This document shows positions 25,326 to 34,840 of a stretch of 64,000 nt of DNA, in pieces (position 1 is the first letter of the stretch; the number at the start of each line of letters is the position of its first letter). Where the stretch lies: positions 1,054,001-1,118,000 of the forward strand of contig NZ_JAAOYV010000001.1 in NCBI RefSeq assembly GCF_011759585.1, written 5' to 3'. This DNA is from Frigoribacterium endophyticum (GTDB lineage Bacteria > Actinomycetota > Actinomycetes > Actinomycetales > Microbacteriaceae). Both the position numbers and the translations under genes were made by a program. Below the pieces are notes generated by a model, which saw nothing but the letters and a program-made list of their open reading frames with translations, was not told where the DNA came from and ran no database searches.

Positions 25326-25880
25326 ATGACGCAGGACGATGACGGAAGAGCCCGTCCGACCGATCGGGGCGTGACCGCTCGCCCCGTCGCCGCCCGTGCC
25401 GTGGCGTTCGCCGTGCCGTCACGGTGGTCGGGTCGGGCCGTCCGCAGGGTCCGCCACGATGCGTTGTGGCCGGACGGCCGGGTCGAGTACGACGTCAGCC
25501 TCGTCGGCGCGATGTACCGCGGAGCGCCGGCCGACTACTCGGCCGTCGCCCACGCCGTCGCCGACCGCAGCCCCGAGCTAGGGGCAGGCCCGTGGATCGA
25601 CCACTGGGCACTCGAGGTCGACGGCCCGGGCCTGCCGGCGGGCCGAGCGGTCGACGCGACCGAGGGCGCTCGACGGGAGTTCAGGCCGCTGCCGATCACG
25701 CCCCGGCGATCGCACCCTCGCCGGTGGCGCATCGTGGTCGGATCCCTCCTCGTCGCGGCGGGGACCACCGGCTTGGCCGTCGGAGGAGCCGTGGGGCCCG
25801 CGGGGTTCCTCTCGTTCCTGCCGACCGTCTCCGGGCTGGCTCTGCTCGGGAGTCTCGTCGGGCGGCACCCTCGCCGGTAG
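25326..25880 (+). CDS. hypothetical protein with two C-terminal membrane helices
   Basis: 184 residues. No family recognised. The first 120 residues look soluble (RHDALWPDGRVEYDVSLVGA and further polar sequence); residues 135-178 hold two hydrophobic segments (IVVGSLLVAAGTTGLAVGGA and FLSFLPTVSGLALLGSLVG), then HPRR at the end. This is the first chromosomal gene to the right of the island, with codon use typical of the backbone. No clear ribosome site. Confidence 0.6.
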   Translation: MTQDDDGRARPTDRGVTARPVAARAVAFAVPSRWSGRAVRRVRHDALWPDGRVEYDVSLVGAMYRGAPADYSAVAHAVADRSPELGAGPWIDHWALEVDGPGLPAGRAVDATEGARREFRPLPITPRRSHPRRWRIVVGSLLVAAGTTGLAVGGAVGPAGFLSFLPTVSGLALLGSLVGRHPRR

Positions 25881-25907
25881 GGCGACGGCCGCGGTGCGGG
25901 GGAGGTG

Positions 25908-26084
25908 TCAGGCCGGGACGCCCGGGAGCGCCAGCAGCGCCACCGCCAGCGCGGCCGCCACCGTGCCCAGCACGACGATGACGATGCCCGGGGCCGGGCT
26001 GCCGCCGCCCCGCCGGGCGACGATCAGGGCGCCTCCGACGACGCCGACGAGACCGAGGACGAGGAGGGTGACGGCGAACAGCAT
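25908..26084 (-). CDS. small membrane protein, 58 residues
   Basis: The frame MLFAVTLLVLGLVGVVGGAL, then VARRGGGSPAP, then IVIVVLGTVAAALAVALLA is two membrane helices joined by a basic Gly/Pro turn. GAAGG lies seven bases before the ATG. It is convergent with the gene on its left. Function unknown. Confidence 0.6.
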   Translation of the reverse strand: MLFAVTLLVLGLVGVVGGALIVARRGGGSPAPGIVIVVLGTVAAALAVALLALPGVPA

Positions 26085-26193
26085 GGGGAGGCCTTCAGGT
26101 CGGAGGAGTCAGGGGGCGAGCGACGAGGTGCGCGACACGGCACCAGCCGGGTCTCGGCGTGCGGTGCCCGAGCCCCGAGCCTAGGGTCGAGCG

Positions 26194-26520
26194 ATGATCG
26201 TCGTCGCGGTGACCCGCTTCCTGGCCGGTGCCTTCCTCACCAACGCCGTCCCGCACGGAACGGCGGCGCTCCGTGGGCGGGAGTTCCCCAGCCCGTTCGC
26301 GACGCCCCCGGGGGTGGGCCCTTCGTCTCCCCGCGAGAACGCCGCGTGGTCGCTGACGAACCTCGTGGTCGGCGCGGCCCTCCTCCTCGCCGTCCGTCGG
26401 CGCCCCGGGACGCCCGCGTGGGCGGCCGTCGGCGCCACGCTCATGGGCGGCTTCCTCGGCTGGTGGTTCGCGCCCGCACGACGGGAGGCGCGCCTCCTCG
26501 CAGTCCCGCTCGGACGGTGA
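26194..26520 (+). CDS. small membrane protein, 108 residues
   Basis: Three hydrophobic segments can be seen: FLAGAFLTNAVPHG near the start, SLTNLVVGAALLLAV in the middle and AVGATLMGGFLGWWFAP near the end. The HG after TNAVP, and the NLVVG and GWW features, are common in small uncharacterised actinobacterial membrane proteins. Start ATG chosen as first in frame; the upstream GGGTCGAG is a weak ribosome site. No function assigned. Confidence 0.65.
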   Translation: MIVVAVTRFLAGAFLTNAVPHGTAALRGREFPSPFATPPGVGPSSPRENAAWSLTNLVVGAALLLAVRRRPGTPAWAAVGATLMGGFLGWWFAPARREARLLAVPLGR

Positions 26521-26554
26521 GCGGGTCCGGGCCCGGAGCGGCACCCGGAGCGCC

Positions 26555-27577
26555 TCAGCCCGAGGCGCCCGTCACGGTGCTGGCCCGCACGACGAGCTCG
26601 GGGGCGAAGACGACGCGCCGTGGCTCGCGCGTCGGGTCGTCGATCTCCTCCTGCAGGATCTCCATCGCCGTCTGGCCGATCAGCCCGCTGGGCTGACGCA
26701 CCGACGTCAGGGGCACGACGGCGGCCCGGGCGAAGTCGATGTCGTCGTAGCCCACGAGGGCGACGTCGTCGGGCACCCGCAGGTCGCCGAGCATCACCAG
26801 CGACTGGAGCACGCCCATCGCCACGAGGTCGTTCGCCGCGAAGACGCCGTCCGGCCGCTCGGCCGCCGGCCGGGCCATGAGGGCCGCCGCCGCCGCTCGG
26901 CCGTGCTCGACGGTGAGGCCCGGGACCTCGACCACCTCGAGGGTGACGTCCGGGCCCGCGGCTCGCACCCCCTCCCGGGCCCCTGCGACGCGGTCGGCGA
27001 CCTGCTGCAGGTCGAGGGGGCCGCCGACGACCACGAGGCGGCGACGGCCGATCGAGACGAGGTGCTCGACGGCGAGCTGGCCGCCGCGCACGTCGTCGAC
27101 GGAGACGGAGGAGAAGTCGGTGAGGTCGGCCCGCCGGTCGACGAGCACGGCCGGCGTGCCCCGGCGACGGAGACGGGCCAGCCTCGCGGTGACGTCGCCG
27201 ACGGGGGAGATGAGGATGCCGAGCACCCGGTGCTGCTCGAAGAGGTCGAGGTAGTGGGCCTCGCGCTCGACCTGCTGGTCGCTGTTGCCGAGCAGGACGA
27301 CGCGGCCCGCGCGCTCCGCCGCGGTCTCGGCGCCCCGGGCCACGTCGGAGAAGAACGGGTTCGCCCCGTCGAGGATGACGAGGCCGACGGCCCGGCTCGC
27401 CCCCGCCCGCAGCTGTCGCGCCGCGTCGTTGCGCACGAAGCCGAGCTCGTCGATGGCGGTGTGCACCCGCTCGACGGTGGCGGGGCTGACCTTGTCGGGG
27501 TGGTTCAGCACGTTGCTGACGGTGCCGACCGACACGCCCGCGGTGGTCGCGACGTCGCGGATGCTGACCGACTCCAC
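26555..27577 (-). CDS. LacI-family repressor of the rhamnose regulon
   Basis: 340 residues with an N-terminal helix-turn-helix (SIRDVATTAGVSVGTVSNVL, residues 4-23) and a periplasmic-binding-protein-like effector domain. It is divergent from the rhamnose transport operon, and the shared gap contains an operator half-palindrome pair (TTGAAACGATTCAT) matched by a second copy before the catabolic genes. Rhamnose or a derivative as inducer is inferred from context. GTG at 27577 was chosen because GGAGGGGG lies five bases upstream; longer frames upstream are read-through. Confidence 0.9.
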   Translation of the reverse strand: MESVSIRDVATTAGVSVGTVSNVLNHPDKVSPATVERVHTAIDELGFVRNDAARQLRAGASRAVGLVILDGANPFFSDVARGAETAAERAGRVVLLGNSDQQVEREAHYLDLFEQHRVLGILISPVGDVTARLARLRRRGTPAVLVDRRADLTDFSSVSVDDVRGGQLAVEHLVSIGRRRLVVVGGPLDLQQVADRVAGAREGVRAAGPDVTLEVVEVPGLTVEHGRAAAAALMARPAAERPDGVFAANDLVAMGVLQSLVMLGDLRVPDDVALVGYDDIDFARAAVVPLTSVRQPSGLIGQTAMEILQEEIDDPTREPRRVVFAPELVVRASTVTGASG

Positions 27578-27766
27578 CGGGGCCCCCTCCGTCGTCGGCG
27601 CCCGGGCAGGCGACGGTCGACGTCCGTCCGCCGACGCTGACGAGTGTAGGCCGACGGGTGGCTCCGGGCGGGGCGGGCCGCGCCTCCCGCGTGGCGACGA
27701 CGCGGCCCGCGGCACGCCGTGCTTGACGTCGGACCCGCTCGCCCCTACTCTCGTCCCCACGAGCTG

Positions 27767-27780
27767 TTGAAACGATTCAT
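27767..27780. promoter_or_regulatory. operator before the rhamnose transport operon
   Basis: TTGAAACGATTCAT, a LacI-type palindrome (TGAA-N4-TTCA), 22 bp before the ATPase start. A near-identical copy lies at 34335-34348. Confidence 0.75.
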
Positions 27781-27802
27781 TTCTCGATGAGGAGAACGAT
27801 CG

Positions 27803-29416
27803 ATGACGATCGACCCCCTGGCCTCCGGCTACTCGCCGACGGCCCCCGTCCTGGAGCTGCGGCACGCCCGCAAGTCCTTCGGAGCGGTCGTGGCCCTCGC
27901 CAGCGGCAGCGTGCAGCTGCGGGCCGGCGAGATCAACGCGCTCGTCGGCGAGAACGGCGCCGGCAAGTCCACGATGGTGAAGATCCTCGCCGGAGTGCAC
28001 CAGCCCGACTCCGGCGAGTTCCTCTTCGACGGCCACCCGATCGTCTTCCGCACGCCGGCGGAGAGCAAGGCGGCGGGCGTCAGCGTCATCTACCAGGAGC
28101 CCACGCTCTTCCCCGACCTGACCGTCGCCGAGAACATCTTCGTCGGCCGTCAGCCCACCTCGCGCCTCGGTTTCATCGACCGCGGCAAGATGCGGGCCGA
28201 CGCCCGGGCCCTGTTCGAGCGCCTCGGCGTCCCCATCGACCCCGACCGCGTCGCCGAGGGCCTCTCGATCGCCGACCAGCAGATCATCGAGATCGCCAAG
28301 GCGATCTCGCTCGACGCCAAGGTGCTGATCATGGACGAGCCGACGGCGGCGCTCAGCGGCGTCGAGGTCGATCGCCTCTTCGGCGTCGCCCGGGCCCTCC
28401 GCGACCGCGGCAGCGCCATCATGTTCATCTCGCACCGCTTCGACGAGGTCTTCGGCCTCAGCGACCGCATCACGGTCATGCGCGACGGAGCCTTCATCTC
28501 CGAGCACGCCACCGGGGACGTCACGACGGCCGAGGTCGTCCGCGCGATGGTCGGCCGCGACGTCGACCAGCTGTTCCCCAAGCAGGAGGCGCGGATCGGC
28601 GAGCCCGTCGTGACCGTCCGGGGGCTGACGCGGCAGGGCGTCTTCCACGACGTCTCGTTCGAGGTGCGGGCCGGCGAGATCGTCGGCCTGGCGGGGCTCG
28701 TCGGGGCGGGCCGGACGGAGGTCGCCCGCGCCCTGTTCGGCATCGACCGCTACGACGCCGGCAGCGTCACCGTGAACGGGAAGCCCCTCGCGCGGCGGAG
28801 CCCGCTGGCCGCCATCACGGCCGGCATCGGCTTCGTGCCCGAGGACCGCCGCAGGCAGGGCCTCGTGATGGACATGTCGGTGAGCCGCAACACCACGCTC
28901 ACCCTGCGCAGGACGCTGAGCCGGGCCGGCCTGGTGAGCGCGCGCCGCGAGCGCGACGCGGCGGCAGAGTGGTCGCGGCGCCTGCAGGTCAAGACCGGCA
29001 GCCAGGAGCTCCCCGTCTCGACCCTGTCGGGCGGCAACCAGCAGAAGGTCGTGCTGGCGAAGTGGCTGGCGACCGACCCGACCTTCCTGATCGTGGACGA
29101 GCCGACCCGTGGCATCGACGTCGGCACCAAGAGCGAGGTGCACCGACTGATCAGCGACCTGGCGGGCCGCGGCATCGCCGTGCTGATGATCTCGTCCGAG
29201 CTGCCCGAGGTGCTCGGCATGGCCGACCGGGTGCTCGTCATGCACGAGGGTCGTCTGACCGCGACCCTCGACCGCGCCGAGGCCACGGCGGAGCGCGTGA
29301 TGCACGCCGCGACCGGGTCGGGCTCGGCTGACCCGACCGCGACCGGGGCGCCCGCCGAGCCCGCGCCTCCGGCCCCGTCCCCGTCCATGCCCCCGACCGC
29401 AGAGGCCACCCGATGA
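27803..29416 (+). CDS. CUT2 ABC transporter ATPase, rhamnose
   Basis: 537 residues with two fused ATPase domains, the RbsA-type layout. Domain 1 has Walker [10 protein letters not shown] (49-57) and Walker [12 protein letters not shown]. Domain 2 has a degenerate Walker A ([12 protein letters not shown]), signature LSGGNQQKV and Walker [13 protein letters not shown]. The last 35 residues are a Pro/Ala tail. GAGGAG precedes the ATG. It heads the transport operon and overlaps the next permease by 4 bp. Specificity for L-rhamnose is inferred from the downstream catabolic genes. Confidence 0.92.
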   Translation: MTIDPLASGYSPTAPVLELRHARKSFGAVVALASGSVQLRAGEINALVGENGAGKSTMVKILAGVHQPDSGEFLFDGHPIVFRTPAESKAAGVSVIYQEPTLFPDLTVAENIFVGRQPTSRLGFIDRGKMRADARALFERLGVPIDPDRVAEGLSIADQQIIEIAKAISLDAKVLIMDEPTAALSGVEVDRLFGVARALRDRGSAIMFISHRFDEVFGLSDRITVMRDGAFISEHATGDVTTAEVVRAMVGRDVDQLFPKQEARIGEPVVTVRGLTRQGVFHDVSFEVRAGEIVGLAGLVGAGRTEVARALFGIDRYDAGSVTVNGKPLARRSPLAAITAGIGFVPEDRRRQGLVMDMSVSRNTTLTLRRTLSRAGLVSARRERDAAAEWSRRLQVKTGSQELPVSTLSGGNQQKVVLAKWLATDPTFLIVDEPTRGIDVGTKSEVHRLISDLAGRGIAVLMISSELPEVLGMADRVLVMHEGRLTATLDRAEATAERVMHAATGSGSADPTATGAPAEPAPPAPSPSMPPTAEATR

Positions 29417-30444
29417 CCACGTCCCACGCCCTCGCCCCCGCCGCCACGTCAGGGCGCAGCCCCCTCGCCTCGGTGCTCCGTCAGCGCGAGGTGCCGGTCG
29501 CCTCGGCCCTCGTCGTGCTGGTGATCGTCACGACGATCGCCAACCCGCTCTTCGTCTCGGCACAGGGCGTCAAGGACCTCATGCTCAACGCGACGATCAC
29601 GGTCATCATGGCCGTCGGCCTCGGCGCGGTGATCATCACGAACAACATCGACCTCTCGGTGGGCTCGATCCTGGGCCTCGTCGCGTTCGCGACGGGGACC
29701 GTGTTCGCCGCTGCACCGGAGATCCCGATCGTCGTCGTCTTCCTCCTCGGCCTCGCGATCGGCGCGGTGCTCGGCGCGGTCAACGGGTTCCTGGTCACGG
29801 TGGCCCGGGTGCCGTCGCTCGTCATCACGCTGGGCATGCTCTACATCTACCGCGGCCTCAACAACGCGTGGGCCGGCGGCCAGCAGTACTTCGCGGGGGA
29901 CCGCCCCGCCGCCTTCGGCCGCCTGTCGGTCGACACGGTGCTCGGCGTCCCGATCATCACGGTCATCGCCGTGGTCGTGGTCGTGCTGGTCGCGGTCTTC
30001 CTCGCCCGCACTCGGCCCGGTCGCGACCTGTACGCCATCGGCTCCGACGAGCAGGCGGCACGCCTCTTCGGCATCCCGGTGAGCCGGCGCGTCGTGACGG
30101 CTTTCGTGCTCAACGGCACCCTGACGGGCCTGGCGGGCGTGCTCTACGCCAGCCGGTTCAACTCGGTCGGCGCGACGACGGGCACCGGGCTCGAGCTCGA
30201 CATCGTGGCCGCGGCCGTCGTCGGCGGCATCGCGATCTTCGGCGGCTCCGGCAGCGTCGTCGGCGCGGCCATCGGTGCCGTGCTGCTGACCACCATCACG
30301 AGCAGCCTCACCGCCCTCGGCGTCGACAAGTTCTGGCAGCAGGCCATCGTCGGCGTCCTCATCCTGACCGCCATCCTCGTCGAGCGGATCGCCTCGATCC
30401 GCAAGGCCCGACGACTGCGCACGAGCGAGGCCACCAATGCCTGA
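29413..30444 (+). CDS. CUT2 ABC sugar permease 1 (rhamnose)
   Basis: 343 residues, RbsC-like, with about eight to ten membrane segments. The family signature [13 protein letters not shown] is near residue 78 and [19 protein letters not shown] near 270. Start overlaps the ATPase stop (ATGA). It pairs with the next permease to form the membrane channel. Confidence 0.92.
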   Translation: MTTSHALAPAATSGRSPLASVLRQREVPVASALVVLVIVTTIANPLFVSAQGVKDLMLNATITVIMAVGLGAVIITNNIDLSVGSILGLVAFATGTVFAAAPEIPIVVVFLLGLAIGAVLGAVNGFLVTVARVPSLVITLGMLYIYRGLNNAWAGGQQYFAGDRPAAFGRLSVDTVLGVPIITVIAVVVVVLVAVFLARTRPGRDLYAIGSDEQAARLFGIPVSRRVVTAFVLNGTLTGLAGVLYASRFNSVGATTGTGLELDIVAAAVVGGIAIFGGSGSVVGAAIGAVLLTTITSSLTALGVDKFWQQAIVGVLILTAILVERIASIRKARRLRTSEATNA

Positions 30445-31534
30445 CCAGACCGTCACCCGCGCCCCCCAGGCCCCCGCCTCCCCGTCGGGCGGCGCCGCCC
30501 GCGACCCCGGGCAGCGCGCAGAACGGGCGCTGCGCCGCCGTCGCCTCCTCACCGGTCGGGGAGCGATCATGGTCTGGGCGCTGCTCGCGACCCTGCTCGT
30601 CTGCGCCCTGACGGTGCCGCGCTTCGCCAGCGTCCAGACCACCGGGTTCCTGCTGCTCGACGCGATCCCGATCCTCATGATCGCCATGCCGATGGCGCTG
30701 GTCGTCATCACCGGCGAGATCGACCTCTCGGTCGCGAGCACCGCGGGCCTCACGAGCGCCACCATGGGCGTGCTCTGGGCCGCCGGCTGGGGCATCCCCG
30801 AGATCTTCGTCGTCTGCGTGCTGATCGGCGTCGTCTGCGGCGCGCTCAACGGCGCGCTCGTGACGACGGTCGGGCTGCCGAGCCTCGCGGTCACGATCGG
30901 CACCCTGGCGCTCTACCGCGGTCTCGCGCTCGTCGTCATCGGTGACGACGCGGTCGCGAACTTCCCTCCCGGCCTCACGTCGTTCTTCACCTCGAAGATC
31001 GGCGGCACGGGAGTCCCGACGGTGATGGTCGGCGTCGTCGTCGTCATCCTCTTCTTCGGGGTCCTCCTGCACTTCAGCTCGTTCGGCCGGGCCCTGCCCG
31101 CCATCGGCTTCAGCAAGGAGGCCGCGAGCTTCGTCGGCGTGCACGTCGGCCGCGCCAAGTTCTGGATGTTCGTCGCCACCGGAGTCGTCTCGGCCCTGGT
31201 CGGCATCTACTGGACGCTCCGCTACTCGAGCGCCCGCAGCGACAACGCGACCGGCATCGAGCTGGCCGTCATCGCCGCCGTGCTGCTCGGCGGCGTCTCG
31301 ATCTTCGGCGGCCGGGGCTCGATCCCCGGCGTCGTCGCCGGCGTGCTGATCATCTCGAGCATCAGCTACGCGCTGCGGCTCGGCGGCATCAGCGACGTCG
31401 TGCTCAACGTCGTCACCGGGCTGCTGCTCGTCGGCAGCGTGGTCACCCCGAGCCTGATCGCGGTCGTCCGCGAGAGGGCCCGGGCGAGGCGGGCCGCGAG
31501 GGCCGTCCTCGAGGGCTCCGCCGAGCACGCCTGA
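30437..31534 (+). CDS. CUT2 ABC sugar permease 2 (rhamnose)
   Basis: 365 residues, second RbsC-like permease: GEIDLSVASTAGLTSA near 93 and GGVSIFGGRGSIPGVVAG near 285. A 40-residue Arg/Pro-rich cytosolic N-terminus precedes the first helix. It overlaps permease 1 by 8 bp. Two different permeases plus one double ATPase is the arrangement of rhizobial rhamnose transporters. Confidence 0.92.
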   Translation: MPDQTVTRAPQAPASPSGGAARDPGQRAERALRRRRLLTGRGAIMVWALLATLLVCALTVPRFASVQTTGFLLLDAIPILMIAMPMALVVITGEIDLSVASTAGLTSATMGVLWAAGWGIPEIFVVCVLIGVVCGALNGALVTTVGLPSLAVTIGTLALYRGLALVVIGDDAVANFPPGLTSFFTSKIGGTGVPTVMVGVVVVILFFGVLLHFSSFGRALPAIGFSKEAASFVGVHVGRAKFWMFVATGVVSALVGIYWTLRYSSARSDNATGIELAVIAAVLLGGVSIFGGRGSIPGVVAGVLIISSISYALRLGGISDVVLNVVTGLLLVGSVVTPSLIAVVRERARARRAARAVLEGSAEHA

Positions 31535-31605
31535 CCTTCCTCGATCCCACCCGCCCCCCTCGCTCCACCCCGGCACCACCCCACCCCACAGCAAAGGACA
31601 GAACG

Positions 31606-32673
31606 ATGGAGTTCCCCACCTTCCCCCGCGGCCGCGCCCTCCGGCGAGGCCTGGCCGCCGCCGCGGCCGTCGCCGCCGTCTCGCTCGTCGCCTCCGGCTG
31701 CGCCCTGACGGCCGGCGGCGACGACGCCGGCTCGGGCTCCGGCTCGGGCGGCGGCTCGTCGTCGATCGCCTTCGTGCCGAAGCAGCTGAACAACCCGTAC
31801 ACCGACGTCGTCCTCGGCGGCGGCGAGGCCGCGTCGAAGGACATCGGCTACGACTACAGCGTGGTCGGCCCGCTCGAGGCGAGCGCCTCGTCGCAGGTCA
31901 CCTTCCTCAACACGCTCACCCAGCAGGGCACGAACGTCATCGTCATCGCCGCGAACGACCCCGACGCGGTCGGGCCCGCCCTGAAGGAGGCGCGCGACGG
32001 CGGAGCGAAGATCGTCGCGTTCGACTCCGACACGAACCCCGACTACCGCGACGTGTTCGTCAGCCAGGTCGAGGCGAAGGACGTCGCCCTCATCCAGATC
32101 CGCCAGATGAGCGAGCAGATCGGCGGGGAGGGCGACATCGCCATCCTGTCGGCCACGGCGAACGCCACGAACCAGAACGAGTGGATCAAGTACATCCAGG
32201 AGGAGGTCGAGACGAACCCGGACTACGCGGGCATCTCGATCGTCTCCACCGTCTACGGCGACGACGACGACGCGAAGTCCTTCCAGGAGGCCCAGGGCCT
32301 GCTGCAGGCGAACCCCGACCTCAAGGGCATCATCTCGCCCACCACGGTCGGCATCGCGGCCACCGCCCGCTACCTCTCGACCTCGGAGTACAAGGGCAAG
32401 GTCGCGCTCACCGGGCTCGGCCTGCCCAACGAGATGCGCGAGTTCGTCAAGGACGGCACCGTGACGGCCTTCGCCCTCTGGGACCCGGCGCAGCTGGGCG
32501 AGGTCGCGGCCTACGCCGGCCAGGCGCTGGTCGACGGCACGATCACGGGCGCCGAGGGCGACACGTTCACCGCCGGCGACCTCGGTGAGCGCACCGTCGG
32601 TGCCGACGGGATCATCATCGTCGGCCCGCCGACCGAGTTCGACGCCGACAACATCGACGACTACGACTTCTAG
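31606..32673 (+). CDS. rhamnose-binding lipoprotein of the ABC importer
   Basis: 355 residues. Signal peptide with lipobox VASGC (Cys near 29), a Gly/Ser linker, then a type I periplasmic-binding fold beginning IAFVPKQLNNPY, as in the RhaS binding proteins. AAAGGA precedes the ATG. It is the last transport gene and is followed at once by a strong stem-loop. Confidence 0.9.
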   Translation: MEFPTFPRGRALRRGLAAAAAVAAVSLVASGCALTAGGDDAGSGSGSGGGSSSIAFVPKQLNNPYTDVVLGGGEAASKDIGYDYSVVGPLEASASSQVTFLNTLTQQGTNVIVIAANDPDAVGPALKEARDGGAKIVAFDSDTNPDYRDVFVSQVEAKDVALIQIRQMSEQIGGEGDIAILSATANATNQNEWIKYIQEEVETNPDYAGISIVSTVYGDDDDAKSFQEAQGLLQANPDLKGIISPTTVGIAATARYLSTSEYKGKVALTGLGLPNEMREFVKDGTVTAFALWDPAQLGEVAAYAGQALVDGTITGAEGDTFTAGDLGERTVGADGIIIVGPPTEFDADNIDDYDF

Positions 32674-32682
32674 TCGTCGTCC

Positions 32683-32720
32683 GTGACGGAGGCGGCGGCC
32701 CGGCCGGCCGCCTCCGTCAC
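32683..32720 (+). terminator. stem-loop after the binding-protein gene
   Basis: A 14-bp perfect stem (GTGACGGAGGCGGC paired with 32707-32720) and a 10-base loop, 9 bp after the stop, with no T run. More likely a 3' stabilising or partial-termination element than a full terminator, because the next gene is on the same strand with no obvious promoter. Confidence 0.6.
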
Positions 32721-32793
32721 CGCCCCGCGGCTCTCCCGTGCCGCCCCTGCCCGCCCCCTGCCCGCCCTCATCCCTCGCGACGGAGCGACCCCC

Positions 32794-34293
32794 ATGAGCG
32801 CCACGCCCCCACCGGCCACCGACCTGCTGCCCCCGATCCGCCGTCGCCGTACCCGCGTCGGGCTGGTGGCGGGCGGGCTCGGCACCTACTGGCCGCAGTT
32901 CCCCGGCCTGCTGCCCCAGCTGCAGGAGTCCACCCGCTACGTCGTCGACCGCTTCGGCGGGCTCGACGCTGAGGTCGTCGACACGGGCTTCATCTCGGAC
33001 GCGAGGGAGGCGCGCGTCGCGGCCGAGACGCTGCGCACGGCGGACTGCGACCTGGTCGTGGTCTTCCTCACGACGTACCTGACCTCGTCGATGGTGCTGC
33101 CGATCGCGCAGCGGGCAGGCGTGCCCGTGCTCGTCATCGACCTCCAGCCCAGCGAGGCCATGGACCACGCGACCTTCGACACCGGGCTGTGGCTCGCGTA
33201 CTGCGGCCAGTGCCCGGTGCCCGAGGTGGCGAACGTCTTCCGGCGAGCCGGGGTCGAGTTCCGGTCGGTGACCGGTCACCTCCGCAGCGAGCGGGCCTGG
33301 GCCCGCATCGAGCGGTGGGTGCACGCGGCCGGGGTCCGCGCCCGGCTGAGGGAGGCGCGGCACGGCCTGATGGGGCACCTGTACCCGGGCATGCTCGACG
33401 TGTCGACCGACCTCACCCTCGTCTCGACGCACTTCGGCTCGCACGTCGAGGTGCTCGAGCTCGACGACCTCCGGGTGCGGGTCGACGACGTGACCGACGC
33501 GCAGGTGCGGGACCGCTCGGCGCTCGCCCGCCGGGTCTTCGACGTCCACCCGTCGGTCGACGAGGACGACCTCGACTGGGGAGCGCGCGTCTCCGTCGCC
33601 CTCGACCGCCTCGTCGACGACTTCGACCTCGACTCGCTGGCCTACTACCACCGCGGGCTCGACGGCGAGCTGCACGAGCGGATCGGCGCCGGCATGATCC
33701 TCGGCGCCTCGTTGCTCAACGCCCGCGGCCTGCCGGCCGTGGGGGAGTACGAGCTCCGGACCTCGGTCGCGATGCTGGCGGCGCAGTCGCTCGGCGTCGG
33801 GGGCTCGTTCACGGAGATCCAGGCGATCCACTTCGGGGACGGCGTCGTCGAGATGGGCCACGACGGGCCGGGGCACCTGGCGCTGTCGTCGGCGAGGCCC
33901 GTGCTGCGCGGCCTCGGCGTGTTCCACGGCAAGCGCGGGCACGGCGTCAGCGTCGAGTTCGACGTGCAGCCGGGCCCGGTGACGACCTTCGGCCTCGGGC
34001 AGGACCGCGACGGCGGCCTCTCGTTCGTGACGAGCGAGGGGGCCGTCGTGCCCGGGCCGCACCTGTCGATCGGCAACACGACCTCCCGTGTCGACTTCGG
34101 GGGAGACCCCGGCGAGTGGGTCGACGCGTGGTCCCGGACGGGCATCGGCCACCACTGGGGTCTCTGCACCGGGCACGTGGCCCGCGACGTCGCCGCCTCC
34201 GCCTCCCTCCTCGGCATCGAGCACCGCCACGTCTCGGCGCCGTTCGACGACGCCGACGGCTTTGCCCGGAGCATCGGCCGCTCGACGCCCTGA
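32794..34293 (+). CDS. L-arabinose/L-fucose isomerase-family protein
   Basis: 499 residues with the two-domain fold of AraA/FucI-type isomerases: VGLVAGGLGTYWPQFPGLLP at the N-terminus, YLTSSMVLPIAQRAGVPVLV in the first domain, and IHFGDGVVEMGHDGPGHLAL, holding probable metal-binding residues, near 350. A true rhamnose isomerase is encoded 540 bp downstream, so this protein probably converts another deoxy- or pentose sugar taken up by the same importer, or has lost activity. GGAG lies eight bases before the ATG; an earlier GTG falls inside the stem-loop and was rejected. Confidence 0.75.
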   Translation: MSATPPPATDLLPPIRRRRTRVGLVAGGLGTYWPQFPGLLPQLQESTRYVVDRFGGLDAEVVDTGFISDAREARVAAETLRTADCDLVVVFLTTYLTSSMVLPIAQRAGVPVLVIDLQPSEAMDHATFDTGLWLAYCGQCPVPEVANVFRRAGVEFRSVTGHLRSERAWARIERWVHAAGVRARLREARHGLMGHLYPGMLDVSTDLTLVSTHFGSHVEVLELDDLRVRVDDVTDAQVRDRSALARRVFDVHPSVDEDDLDWGARVSVALDRLVDDFDLDSLAYYHRGLDGELHERIGAGMILGASLLNARGLPAVGEYELRTSVAMLAAQSLGVGGSFTEIQAIHFGDGVVEMGHDGPGHLALSSARPVLRGLGVFHGKRGHGVSVEFDVQPGPVTTFGLGQDRDGGLSFVTSEGAVVPGPHLSIGNTTSRVDFGGDPGEWVDAWSRTGIGHHWGLCTGHVARDVAASASLLGIEHRHVSAPFDDADGFARSIGRSTP

Positions 34294-34334
34294 CCTGCTC
34301 GACACCGCGTGCCCCCCGGGATACGCTCAGTCCA

Positions 34335-34348
34335 TTGAAACGATTCAA
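34335..34348. promoter_or_regulatory. second rhamnose operator, internal promoter
   Basis: TTGAAACGATTCAA, a perfect-ended palindrome identical over 13 of 14 bases to the site at 27767-27780, lying 21 bp before the mutarotase start. It implies a separately controlled promoter for the catabolic genes. Confidence 0.75.
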
Positions 34349-34369
34349 CGACGAACCGGAGATCTCCTG

Positions 34370-34840
34370 ATGACCGCCGACGAGCACGAGCGCTACGCGT
34401 TCCGGCTGCAGGTCGCCCCCGACCGACTCCACGACTACGCCCGGCGCCACGCCGCGGTCTGGCCCGAGATGCTGCAGGCCCTCCACGACAGCGGCTGGCA
34501 CGGCTACTCGCTCTTCGCCGCCCCCGACGGCCTGCTCGTCGGCTACGTGGAGGCCGAGTCGCTGGTCGCCGCCCAGGCAGCGATGGCCGAGACCGAGGTC
34601 AACGCGCGCTGGCAGGCCTCGATGGCCGAGTTCTTCACCTCGCTCGACGGCACCCCGCCCGACGAGGGCCTCGAGCTGCTGACGCAGGTCTTCAACCTCG
34701 AACGACAGCTCGGCCTGCCCGGCGGCGGCCGCCCCACGGCCGCCGACGCGAGCCCCGGGCCACGCGTCGCCCCCCTCACCCCCACGACCCCGGCGTCGAC
34801 GACGACGACCGGAACGACGACCACGGAAGAGACCTCATGA
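34370..34840 (+). CDS. rhaM: L-rhamnose mutarotase with extended tail
   Basis: 156 residues. The first 105 match the small ferredoxin-like mutarotase that interconverts alpha and beta L-rhamnopyranose: YAFRLQVAPDRLHDYARRHA, VWPEMLQALHDSGWHGYSLF and RWQASMAEFF. The remaining 45 residues are a low-complexity Ala/Pro/Thr tail absent from typical RhaM, presumably disordered. The stop overlaps the rhaI start (ATGA). Confidence 0.9.
   Translation: MTADEHERYAFRLQVAPDRLHDYARRHAAVWPEMLQALHDSGWHGYSLFAAPDGLLVGYVEAESLVAAQAAMAETEVNARWQASMAEFFTSLDGTPPDEGLELLTQVFNLERQLGLPGGGRPTAADASPGPRVAPLTPTTPASTTTTGTTTTEETS

Noticed and set aside
32683-34293. Longer start (GTG at 32683) for the isomerase-family gene
   Set aside because: The added residues fall in the stem-loop and are low complexity; the ATG at 32794 has a proper ribosome site.
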